Part shown: piece by piece, positions 1 through 6,113 of the stretch | Numbering within the stretch: the first letter of the stretch is position 1 | Layout: each line of letters starts with the position of its first letter | DNA from: Candidatus Zipacnadia bacterium | GTDB taxonomy: Bacteria > Armatimonadota > Zipacnadia > Zipacnadales > Zipacnadaceae | Direction of reading: 5' to 3' | Assembly (NCBI GenBank): GCA_029821515.1 | Contig: JALGTD010000109.1 | Location: forward strand, 1 to 8,871 | Length of the DNA: 8,871 nucleotides | Made by a program: the position numbers and the translations under genes | Notes under the pieces: generated by a model | Told to the model about the DNA's origin: nothing | Databases searched by the model: none | The model's input: only the letters and a program-made list of their open reading frames with translations

Positions 1-1869
1 GCCGAAATCCAGCGCGTCATGCAGATCCTGTGCCGGCGGACGAAGAATAATCCGGCGCTCATCGGTGATGCTGGCGTGGGAAAAACTGCCATTGTCGAAT
101 GTCTGGCTCAGCGCATTGCCCATGACGAGATTCCCGACTTGCTGAAGGGCCGACGGGTGGTTGCACTCGATCTGGCCAGCCTGGTGGCTGGCACTAAGTA
201 CCGTGGCGAGTTTGAAGAGCGGATGAAGCAGGTGATGGAGGAGATCCGCGACTCCGAGGGGCAGATTATTGTCTTCATCGATGAGCTTCATTCCATGGTC
301 GGTACCGGCGCCGCCGAGGGCGCTATGGATGCTTCCAATATTCTTAAGCCTGCCCTGGCGCGGGGCGAGTTGCAGTGCATTGGCGCGAGCACGCTGGATG
401 AGTATCGCAAGCATATTGAGAAGACCCCCTCGCTGGAGCGCCGCTTCCAGCCTATTACCATCCGTGAGCCTACTGAAGAAGAGACGATGAAAATTCTGCA
501 GGGCGTCAAGGAGCGCTACGAGGACTTCCATCGGGTCTATTATATGCCTGATGCCCTGGAAGCGGCGGTAAAGCTGTCCACCCGCTATATTACCGATCGG
601 GCTCAGCCTGACAAGGCTATTGATCTTGTCGATGAGGCCGGCTCGCTGGTAAAACTGCGTCAGTATACGATGACCACCAGCGTCGAAGCTCTTACCCAGG
701 GCCTGCCCGAGGCGGAAGCCGAGGCAGCCACTGTGGTGGCGGACTACGAAGAGTTGAAAGCAGATTATGCAGAGGCGCCCGACGAACAGGCCGAGGAAGA
801 CGAGGAGGTGCCCTACGTTTACCGCGAAGATATTGGCCACGTGGTATCAACCTGGACTGGCATACCGGTGACCTCATTGACCCAGGAAGAATCAGGGCGG
901 CTGCTGCATATGGAGGAGGCCATTCACGAGGACGTAGTGGGCCAGGATGAGGCCATCAGCACCGTCTCTCGTGCGGTTCGTCGGGCCCGTGCCGGCATCA
1001 AGGATCCCCGTCGGCCAACTGGCTCGTTTGTCTTCCTGGGGCCGACCGGCGTTGGCAAGACCCTACTGGCTCGGGTTCTGGCCCGGTTCCTGTTTGGCGA
1101 CGAGGATGCGCTGATTCGCATTGATATGAGCGAATATATGGAGCGATTTGCGATCTCTCGCCTGACTGGCGCACCGCCGGGCTATGTCGGTTACGAAGAG
1201 AGTGGCCAGCTAACTGAGCAGGTACGGCGCCGCCCTTATTGCGTGGTGCTATTTGACGAGATTGAAAAGGCCCATCCGGAAGTCTTTAGCATCCTGCTGC
1301 AGATAATGGAAGATGGCCGCCTCACCGATGCGCAGGGCCGGGTGGTGGACTTCAAAAATGCTGTTGTGATTATGACTAGCAACGTCGGTGCCCGGATGAT
1401 TACCGAGACCAGCAAGATGGGTTTTGCCTCTGCCGCTGAAGAACAGACCTCGGCTGAACTTGAGCGCGGTTACGAGCGAATGAAGAAGAAGGTCACAGAG
1501 GAACTGCGCAAGACCTTCAGCCCGGAATTCCTCAATCGGGTAGACGACATTGTTGTCTTCCATGCTTTGAGCCAGGAGGAGATCAATCGGATTATCGACC
1601 TGGAATTGCGCACCGTCTGCGAACAGCTAGCTGATCGTGGTCTGGAACTGTCCATTTCTGATGAACTGCGCAGTCACCTGGCGGAAGAGGGGTACGAACC
1701 ATCTATGGGCGCGCGCCCCCTGCGCCGGGCTATCCGCAGGATCATTGAGGATCCTCTGGCCGAGCGGGTCCTGAACTGGGGCGAGGAAGTCAAGGGCGAG
1801 ATTCAAGCTGATTACCATGATGGCGAGGTAGACTTCGCATTGGTTGAACGGGGAGTGTTGACTCCATAG
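1..1869 (+). CDS. clpC: ClpC-type AAA+ unfoldase (Clp ATPase), 5'-truncated by window edge
   Basis: ATP-dependent HSP100 unfoldase that threads proteins into the ClpP peptidase in the cytoplasm. The reading frame is open from base 1 (AEIQRVMQIL...), so the true start and the Clp-N domain lie outside; 622 residues are visible. Domain D1 has Walker A GDAGVGKT (visible residues 22-29), pore loop KYRGEFEER, Walker B VFIDELH (91-97) and Arg-finger region LERRFQ. Domain D2 has Walker A GPTGVGKT (347-354), pore loop GYVGYEE, Walker B LFDEIEKAH (Asp419, Glu420) and the sensor-2 segment GARPLRRAI. An MGF tripeptide (473-475) follows TSNVGA at the place of the ClpP-docking VGF/IGF loop, which favours ClpC over ClpB; the long ClpB coiled-coil middle domain is also absent. 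The D1-D2 connector (about 221-274) is unusually short and acidic and lacks the UVR-like motif of typical ClpC. A strong terminator follows, so the gene ends its transcription unit; radA, a common neighbour, is not here. Confidence 0.95.
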   Translation, partial: AEIQRVMQILCRRTKNNPALIGDAGVGKTAIVECLAQRIAHDEIPDLLKGRRVVALDLASLVAGTKYRGEFEERMKQVMEEIRDSEGQIIVFIDELHSMVGTGAAEGAMDASNILKPALARGELQCIGASTLDEYRKHIEKTPSLERRFQPITIREPTEEETMKILQGVKERYEDFHRVYYMPDALEAAVKLSTRYITDRAQPDKAIDLVDEAGSLVKLRQYTMTTSVEALTQGLPEAEAEAATVVADYEELKADYAEAPDEQAEEDEEVPYVYREDIGHVVSTWTGIPVTSLTQEESGRLLHMEEAIHEDVVGQDEAISTVSRAVRRARAGIKDPRRPTGSFVFLGPTGVGKTLLARVLARFLFGDEDALIRIDMSEYMERFAISRLTGAPPGYVGYEESGQLTEQVRRRPYCVVLFDEIEKAHPEVFSILLQIMEDGRLTDAQGRVVDFKNAVVIMTSNVGARMITETSKMGFASAAEEQTSAELERGYERMKKKVTEELRKTFSPEFLNRVDDIVVFHALSQEEINRIIDLELRTVCEQLADRGLELSISDELRSHLAEEGYEPSMGARPLRRAIRRIIEDPLAERVLNWGEEVKGEIQADYHDGEVDFALVERGVLTP

Positions 1870-1895
1870 CATCAAAAGGGGTACCAAATCCATCC

Positions 1896-1931
1896 GGGAC
1901 AAGCTTCCCGCAAGGGGCTTGTCCCTTTTTT
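1896..1931 (+). terminator. Intrinsic terminator of clpC
   Basis: The arms GGGACAAGC (1896-1904) and GCTTGTCCC (1917-1925) pair perfectly over 9 bp. Inside them CCC (1907-1909) pairs with GGG (1914-1916) around a GCAA tetraloop, leaving a TT bulge. Six T residues (1926-1931) follow at once. The hairpin begins 27 bp after the clpC stop, giving a textbook Rho-independent terminator for the plus strand. Confidence 0.95.
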
Positions 1932-2014
1932 GTGCCCGGTGATGGAGCTATCGATGAGATGCCCAATTTCGCGTACTGTTGATTACGAGTGGGGCAGACC
2001 GCAAGCCAGCGCAC

Positions 2015-2043
2015 TGGACAGACCGGTTAGTCGGTGATAACAT
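2015..2043 (+). promoter_or_regulatory. Candidate sigma-70-type promoter for the glycosyltransferase/oxidoreductase unit
   Basis: TGGACA (2015-2020, 5 of 6 matches to the -35 consensus) is followed after 17 bp by TAACAT (2038-2043, 4 of 6). A TG dinucleotide one base upstream (2035-2036) makes it an extended -10 element. The expected start is near 2050, about 36 bases before the GTG start at 2086. It lies downstream of the clpC terminator, where a new promoter is needed. This is consensus matching only. Confidence 0.45.
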
Positions 2044-2085
2044 TAGCGAGACAAGACCATCCGGCAAGCAAGCACGAGAGATCCA

Positions 2086-3630
2086 GTGAGCTTAGCTACC
2101 TCTGCAAATGAGTCTGGTGTAATTCTCCGCTTCCTGTCCCGGCGACAGGAAGTTTGGTTAATCATCCTGTTGGCGCTGGCGGTGCGCCTGGTGGCCATCA
2201 ACGCTCCGTACACCAGCATCCACTGGATTAAGCAGTTGCAGATTGCGCCGATTGCCAGGAACTTCTACGAAGACGGCTACAATATTCTGTGGCCGGAGAC
2301 CGACTACAGCGCCGACCGGCCCGGATACATTGAGATTGAGTTTCAACTTGTTACCTTCCTGACGGCTCTGCTTTATCCGATTTTTGGGATCCACGAATGG
2401 GTCGGTCGGGCAGTCACTATCTCCTTCAGTATCGGCTCGCTGATCCTGCTCTATGCTCTACTGCGTCGCTATCTGGGGGCCCGGCCAGCCGCCTTTGGCC
2501 TACTCTTCTTCGCCTTCGCTCCTTCCAACTGGTACTACAGCCGCGTGCTGATGAGCGAGCCACTGATGCTGTTTTTCTCGATTGGGTTGGTCTACTTTTT
2601 CTCGCTGTGGCTGGGTGTACCCAGGGAGGCGTCTCAGTCTACCAGGCGCGGTCTGTACTTCGGACTGGCTGTGCTGTGCGGTGCGCTGGCGTTCTTAGTT
2701 AAATTGCCAACCCTTGTGTTGGTCTTTCCCCTGCTGTTCATTGCCCATCGCCGCTACGGCTGGGCTTTGTTCAGACAGCCACTCTTATATTTGGTCGGGA
2801 TTCTGACTATTTTGCCAGCGGTGGCTTACTATCACCATGCGCATGTCAATATCGGCGCCCATTACTTCACCGTCGGTGTCGGCTTTGGCGGCGGTATGTG
2901 GGCTTCGCTGGAGCATTTCCTGCGACCGGGTAACTACTCGCTGATGATGAATAGACTGCTCAAGGATCACCTGACGGCTGTGGGTTTTGTTCTACTGGCG
3001 ATAGGGCTGCTGGCATGCGACGATAGAGGGCGTTTTCGCTGGAATCTGTTTCATATCTGGCTGGGTGCTATCTTCCTGTACTTTATTGTTGTCGCCGGAG
3101 GTAATCTCCGGCAAACGTATTATCAACTGCCCTTACTTCTCCCGGCCAGTGGCCTAATCGGCCTGGGCTGGGATCGGATCAGTCGAATGGAGAATGTCTC
3201 GCGACTGCTAACGCCGCTGCTGGTTGCCCTGTTTTTGGTTTTGGCGGTGTGGGGAGTGCAGCCGTTCTATGAGCAACAGGTGCCGGCTATTGCGGTGGCT
3301 GCTGACCTGGACCGGATTGATCCTGGCAAGCAGCCGGTCATAGTATTTCCTCCCGGTTTCGGCTGCCTCTATTACTTTGAGCGGCCGGGATGGGTGGGCC
3401 GCGAAGGCTTCGGTAAGCCACCGAGCCAGGTTGCTCCCGAGGACATCCCCGGCCCCGAATATGTGACCAACCGAATCAAACGCGGCGCCCGCTGGGCCGT
3501 CTACTTCGAGACAGAGGGCCCCGGTGTCCGGCCTGATCTTAAGAGGTATCTGGAGCAGACTTACTCGGTGGCCCTGACAACAAAGGGCTATACAATTTAT
3601 GAGCTGTCTGCGCCAAAGTCAAGCCCGTGA
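2086..3630 (+). CDS. Polytopic GT-C glycosyltransferase, family 39/PMT-ArnT-like
   Basis: Predicted integral membrane glycosyltransferase of 514 residues that would transfer a sugar from a polyprenyl-phosphate carrier on the outer face of the membrane. About 11-12 hydrophobic helices are visible (first at 22-40, then 86-101, 108-128, 156-176, 187-220, 232-249, 296-310, 321-337, 345-361 and 374-390), followed by a soluble C-terminal domain of about 115 residues (400-514). Family-type segments are IARNFYEDGYNIL in the first extracytoplasmic loop (56-68), IEIEFQLVTFLTALLY (82-97) and YYSRVLMSEPLMLFFS (150-165). The loop has IKQLQ (48-52) where relatives, as I recall them, have WRQ(A/T)D, so an expected acidic residue is replaced by Gln52. 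The start is GTG with a weak GAGAG Shine-Dalgarno sequence (2076-2080) 5 nt upstream; no in-frame ATG lies nearby. An FAD oxidoreductase gene follows after 33 bp on the same strand. Acceptor and sugar are unknown. Confidence 0.8.
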   Translation: MSLATSANESGVILRFLSRRQEVWLIILLALAVRLVAINAPYTSIHWIKQLQIAPIARNFYEDGYNILWPETDYSADRPGYIEIEFQLVTFLTALLYPIFGIHEWVGRAVTISFSIGSLILLYALLRRYLGARPAAFGLLFFAFAPSNWYYSRVLMSEPLMLFFSIGLVYFFSLWLGVPREASQSTRRGLYFGLAVLCGALAFLVKLPTLVLVFPLLFIAHRRYGWALFRQPLLYLVGILTILPAVAYYHHAHVNIGAHYFTVGVGFGGGMWASLEHFLRPGNYSLMMNRLLKDHLTAVGFVLLAIGLLACDDRGRFRWNLFHIWLGAIFLYFIVVAGGNLRQTYYQLPLLLPASGLIGLGWDRISRMENVSRLLTPLLVALFLVLAVWGVQPFYEQQVPAIAVAADLDRIDPGKQPVIVFPPGFGCLYYFERPGWVGREGFGKPPSQVAPEDIPGPEYVTNRIKRGARWAVYFETEGPGVRPDLKRYLEQTYSVALTTKGYTIYELSAPKSSP

Positions 3631-3663
3631 GTCTGCCGGGACGCGTCGGGAAAGGCCCCTCTT

Positions 3664-4971
3664 GTGTCTGGCAATAGGATTATCATAATTGGCGGCGGCA
3701 TATCAGGGTTGACTGCTGCGTGGGAGCTGACCAGGCGGGGGCGCGAGGTTGTGCTGTTGGAGCGGCGGGATGTCCTGGGTGGCTTAGCCCGCTCGGTGCC
3801 ACTAAGTGGCAAGCCGCTTGAGGTCTACTACCACTTTATCTGTAGCGGCGACCGCCACCTGATGGAGCTGGTCAAGGAGCTGGGCCTGGCCGAGAAGCTC
3901 CGCTGGCGTCCGGGCCGCACCAGTTACTTTGTCAATGGCCAACTGTACCCTTTCACCACGCCTTTAGACCTGCTGCGCTTCTCACCAGTGAGTCTAACAG
4001 GTCGCTTACGCTTTGGGCTGCATGCGCTGCGCTGCCGGCGAATGACTGACTGGCAGCGCCTCGAGCACCTCAGTGCCGAGCAGTGGCTGATTGACAGCGT
4101 TGGTCGCCAGGCTTACGAGGTAGTCTGGCGTCCCCTGCTGGAGGTCAAGTTTGGCCGCCACCACGATAAGATTTCCGCACCGTGGATCTGGCACCGCATT
4201 CATCGGTATTCTCAGTCCCGCAGTAGTCTCCTGCGTCCTGAACGATTTGGTTACCTCGAAGGCGGCAGTCATACTCTGCTAACGGCTTTGCAGAGAACCA
4301 TAACAGCGCAGGGCGGGGTCATTCGCACTGGCGTGGAGGTGTTTAGCCTAGACTGCTCGGGGCAGAGAATAGCGGGAGTCGAAACCAGTAGCGGCTACTA
4401 TGAGGCGGATACAGTTATCGCCGCAGTGCCACTGCCGGAACTCGTTAGACTTCTGCCTGCGGACAGTGAATACGGCAGGAGGCTGTCCCGAGTCCAGTTC
4501 ACCAGCGTCGCCTGTGTCCGATTGGCCTTGCGTCGCAGCCTCACCGATAGCTTCTGGGTCAATGTAAATGCTGCTAACGTTGCCTTCAATGGCTTCATTG
4601 AGTATTCCAATCTCAATCCCTGGCGCGAGTACGGCGGCAGCGATATACTATACATCCCCTTCTACTTCGACTCGAGCGACGAACGCGACGAATGGCCGGA
4701 CAGCCGCTTCATAGAATCAGCAATCCAGGGCCTGCGGCTGATCCAACCGGAGTTCGTACAGGAGTGGGTCGAAGAGGCTACGCTGAGCCGCGACCGTTAT
4801 GGGCAGGCCATCTGCCCACCTGGCTTCGGCGAGCGCGTACCCGCTCTTCGTGCGCCGACAGAGGGGCTATATGTCCTGGATTCAACACAGCTCTATCCGG
4901 CCGATCGGAATCTGAGCGGGATGATTGGCCTGGCGCGCTCGGTCGCTCAAATGGCTACTGACGAGCAGTAG
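3664..4971 (+). CDS. FAD-dependent oxidoreductase, protoporphyrinogen oxidase/amine oxidase/UGM-like fold
   Basis: A 435-residue flavoprotein. The N-terminus carries the dinucleotide-binding Rossmann motif GGGISG (10-15), an acidic Glu33 at the end of strand 2 for the adenosine ribose, and the second glycine motif DVLGGLAR (36-43). GYLEGGSHTLLTAL (197-210) matches the mid-domain glycine motif of PPOX-like enzymes, and GLYVLDSTQLYPADR (401-415) with IGLARSVAQM closes the FAD site. No signal peptide or clear membrane helix is seen. The start is GTG with GGGAAAGG (3648-3655) 8 nt upstream. Relatives annotated as NAD(P)/FAD-dependent oxidoreductases often sit in polysaccharide or lipid-sugar clusters. 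The preceding glycosyltransferase, 33 bp away, suggests joint action on a lipid-linked or isoprenoid substrate. It is probably not HemY, since no haem genes are nearby, but the substrate is unknown. Confidence 0.85.
   Translation: MSGNRIIIIGGGISGLTAAWELTRRGREVVLLERRDVLGGLARSVPLSGKPLEVYYHFICSGDRHLMELVKELGLAEKLRWRPGRTSYFVNGQLYPFTTPLDLLRFSPVSLTGRLRFGLHALRCRRMTDWQRLEHLSAEQWLIDSVGRQAYEVVWRPLLEVKFGRHHDKISAPWIWHRIHRYSQSRSSLLRPERFGYLEGGSHTLLTALQRTITAQGGVIRTGVEVFSLDCSGQRIAGVETSSGYYEADTVIAAVPLPELVRLLPADSEYGRRLSRVQFTSVACVRLALRRSLTDSFWVNVNAANVAFNGFIEYSNLNPWREYGGSDILYIPFYFDSSDERDEWPDSRFIESAIQGLRLIQPEFVQEWVEEATLSRDRYGQAICPPGFGERVPALRAPTEGLYVLDSTQLYPADRNLSGMIGLARSVAQMATDEQ
4955..4971. other. Small hairpin over the oxidoreductase stop codon at the convergent junction
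   Basis: CTACTG (4955-4960) and CAGTAG (4966-4971) form a perfect 6-bp stem with a 5-base loop. The second arm contains the TAG stop. No T-tract follows, so it does not look like a complete intrinsic terminator. The convergent kinase gene ends only 21 bp further on (stop at 4993-4995), and nothing else in the gap resembles a terminator. Confidence 0.35.
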
Positions 4972-4992
4972 GGGAGTAACCTGGCGGGGGTG

Positions 4993-5850
4993 CTACTGAT
5001 CGGGATTCTCTTCTGCCAATGGTAGTGTGAAGGTAAAGGTACTGCCCTTGCCAACCTCGCTGGTAACGGTCAGTTCTCCGCCGTGCAATTCCACGAGATT
5101 GCGGCTTACTGGCAAGCCCAGGCCTCCCGAGGGAACCGACTGGGCGCCGTTGTTGTACTGGGCGAATTCCTCGAAGATTTTCTCGTGATATTCCGCAGGG
5201 ATGCCGGGCCCGTGGTCAATGACTGAGATTACTGCCTCCTGGTCAGTCTGGCGGGCCTGGATGATGATCTCTTCTCCCTGAGGGCTGGCGTTTATGGCGT
5301 TTGATAACAGATTGTGTAGCACTTGCTTGGCACGTCGCTCGTCGACATTGACGATAATATGCTCAGGTTCGATTTCAACTCGGACGTTGATCTGCTTCTC
5401 CCACGCCAGGCCGTGGATAATGTGGTAGACAGCATCAATTAACTCCTCCACCGGTACCGGCCTCAAGTGTAGCTCCACTTTGCCCGCTTCCGTACGGTGC
5501 AGGTCAATAACGTCGTTGAGCAGCGTCATTAGGTGCTCGCCAGCCTGTTGCACATTCTGCAATGCGTCCCGCTGCTTGTCGGTCAGCGGACCGAGTATTT
5601 CCTGTTCCATCAGCTCGGCAAAGGCCATAATCGCATGCATCGGTGTCCGTATCTCGTGGCTCATACCGGCCAGGATGCGAGTATTCCTCTCAGTATTCCT
5701 CTCGCATCCGACCGCGAGCTGCTCGTTGAGTTGTTGCAGTTGCTGGTTTTGATTGCGCAGCTCCTCTACCTGGCGTTTGTATTCGGTGACATCATCCACT
5801 GGAGGAATAGAGTTGCTGGTAGCATCTTGCTTTGCATCGTGCTGATTCAC
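4993..5850 (-). CDS. Soluble orphan sensor histidine kinase (HisKA + HATPase_c)
   Basis: A 285-residue cytoplasmic kinase that would autophosphorylate His65 and pass the phosphate to an unidentified response regulator. In order: a polar N-terminus (1-17); DDVTEYKRQVEEL (19-31), which resembles the linker that normally follows a PAS domain; a Gln-rich coiled coil (about 25-46); the H box MSHEIRTP (63-70); the N box NLLSNAINASP (180-190, Asn180 and Asn184); the G1 box DHGPGIP (212-218); the F box IFEEF (225-229); and the G2 box GGLGLPVSRNLVELHGG (242-258). There is no transmembrane segment, PAS, GAF or receiver domain, and no regulator gene beside it. A four-residue repeat, ERNT-ERNT (50-57), precedes the H box. 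The start is GTG (5850-5848), supported by GGAGG 5 nt upstream. It has its own promoter and leader. It may take its signal through a partner protein or its coiled coil. Confidence 0.92.
   Translation of the reverse strand: MNQHDAKQDATSNSIPPVDDVTEYKRQVEELRNQNQQLQQLNEQLAVGCERNTERNTRILAGMSHEIRTPMHAIMAFAELMEQEILGPLTDKQRDALQNVQQAGEHLMTLLNDVIDLHRTEAGKVELHLRPVPVEELIDAVYHIIHGLAWEKQINVRVEIEPEHIIVNVDERRAKQVLHNLLSNAINASPQGEEIIIQARQTDQEAVISVIDHGPGIPAEYHEKIFEEFAQYNNGAQSVPSGGLGLPVSRNLVELHGGELTVTSEVGKGSTFTFTLPLAEENPDQ
5673..5709. repeat. 9-bp inverted repeat framing a 12-bp tandem duplication in the kinase gene
   Basis: GGATGCGAG (5673-5681) and CTCGCATCC (5701-5709) are exact reverse complements separated by 19 bases. 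They overlap the ends of the tandem duplication at 5680-5703. The whole structure lies inside coding sequence, just upstream of the H-box codons. Confidence 0.8.
5680..5703. repeat. Exact 12-bp tandem duplication, two copies
   Basis: AGTATTCCTCTC occurs at 5680-5691 and again at 5692-5703 with no mismatch. On the coding (minus) strand each copy reads GAG AGG AAT ACT, giving Glu-Arg-Asn-Thr twice. The repeat keeps the reading frame and inserts four residues between the coiled coil and the H box of the histidine kinase. Perfect identity at the DNA level suggests a recent slippage event. Confidence 0.9.
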
Positions 5851-6014
5851 TGGTCCCTCCCAGATAGCACGAGATATGAAGCCAGGCGGTTTGACGGTGT
5901 GGCTGCTTCGAGAAGCTGGTCAGTAGCCTGCTGTGACCCTCAGGCAGCTCCTGTGCATTGCAGCGTAGCGCGTGACGGAATTCGCGAGCTAACTGGCTTG
6001 GCCCAGGGTTGTTC
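5851..6014 (-). other. Long, structured 5' leader of the histidine kinase gene
   Basis: If transcription begins about 7 nt after the -10 element at 6021-6026, the mRNA has a leader of about 164 nt. It holds a bulged stem in which AGCT+GGTCA (5914-5922) pair with TGACC (5934-5938) and AGCT (5946-5949) across a 7-nt bulge, a GCTTC/GAAGC hairpin (5904-5915), and alternative GCCTG/CAGGC pairings (5926-5930 with 5941-5945). I recognise no known riboswitch class. No credible small ORF with a Shine-Dalgarno sequence is seen here. The leader extent rests on the predicted promoter. Confidence 0.35.
5856..5860 (-). promoter_or_regulatory. Strong Shine-Dalgarno sequence fixing the GTG start of the histidine kinase
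   Basis: On the minus strand GGAGG (within GGGAGGGA) ends 5 nt before the GTG at 5850-5848. This is the best ribosome site in the neighbourhood and settles the start at GTG. Confidence 0.8.
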
Positions 6015-6020
6015 TTAATC

Positions 6021-6049
6021 ATTATACAACATGTTCACAGATATTGCAA
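6021..6049 (-). promoter_or_regulatory. Sigma-70-type promoter for the histidine kinase gene
   Basis: On the minus strand TTGCAA (6049-6044; 4 of 6 -35 matches) is followed after exactly 17 bp by a perfect TATAAT (6026-6021). The spacer contains the 8-bp palindrome AACATGTT (6028-6035), a possible operator. The promoter lies in an AT-richer patch between the membrane-protein gene and the kinase gene and points at the kinase. The remaining bases of the gap (6050-6113) hold a TGGTC/GACCA hairpin (6053-6065) without a T-tract and a TTCCC-A-GGGAA palindrome (6080-6090). Confidence 0.65.
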
Positions 6050-6113
6050 CTTTGGTCATAGACCAGTCACAGAACCAGTTTCCCAGGGAATGGCAGTAGG
6101 TGTAGATAGGAGG

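Noticed and set aside
1249..1563. 104-codon minus-strand frame within clpC
   Set aside because: It is antisense to the ClpC D2 Walker B and sensor region. The conserved plus-strand protein explains the sequence fully.
1..1869. ClpB identity for the AAA+ ATPase
   Set aside because: The long ClpB coiled-coil middle domain is absent, and an MGF ClpP-docking tripeptide is present after TSNVGA, so ClpC fits better.
5851..6014. c-di-GMP or SAM riboswitch in the kinase leader
   Set aside because: A few short stretches recall these classes, but the conserved cores and pairing pattern are not present by eye. No class can be claimed.
5533..6018. 161-codon open frame on the plus strand across the kinase 5' end and leader
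   Set aside because: It starts inside the conserved kinase core on the opposite strand and runs through the leader. Its hydrophobic stretch comes from the antisense of the Gln-rich coiled coil. No ribosome site is seen.
5792..6022. 76-codon minus-strand frame covering the kinase leader
   Set aside because: Its ATG overlaps the -10 element of the kinase promoter, so that promoter would not transcribe it. It has no Shine-Dalgarno sequence, and it runs out of frame into the kinase gene.
6028..6037. LexA/SOS-box reading of the palindrome near the kinase promoter
   Set aside because: The Gram-positive LexA box needs GAAC-N4-GTTC. Here the half-sites are only two bases apart (GAAC-AT-GTTG on the minus strand), so spacing and sequence do not fit.
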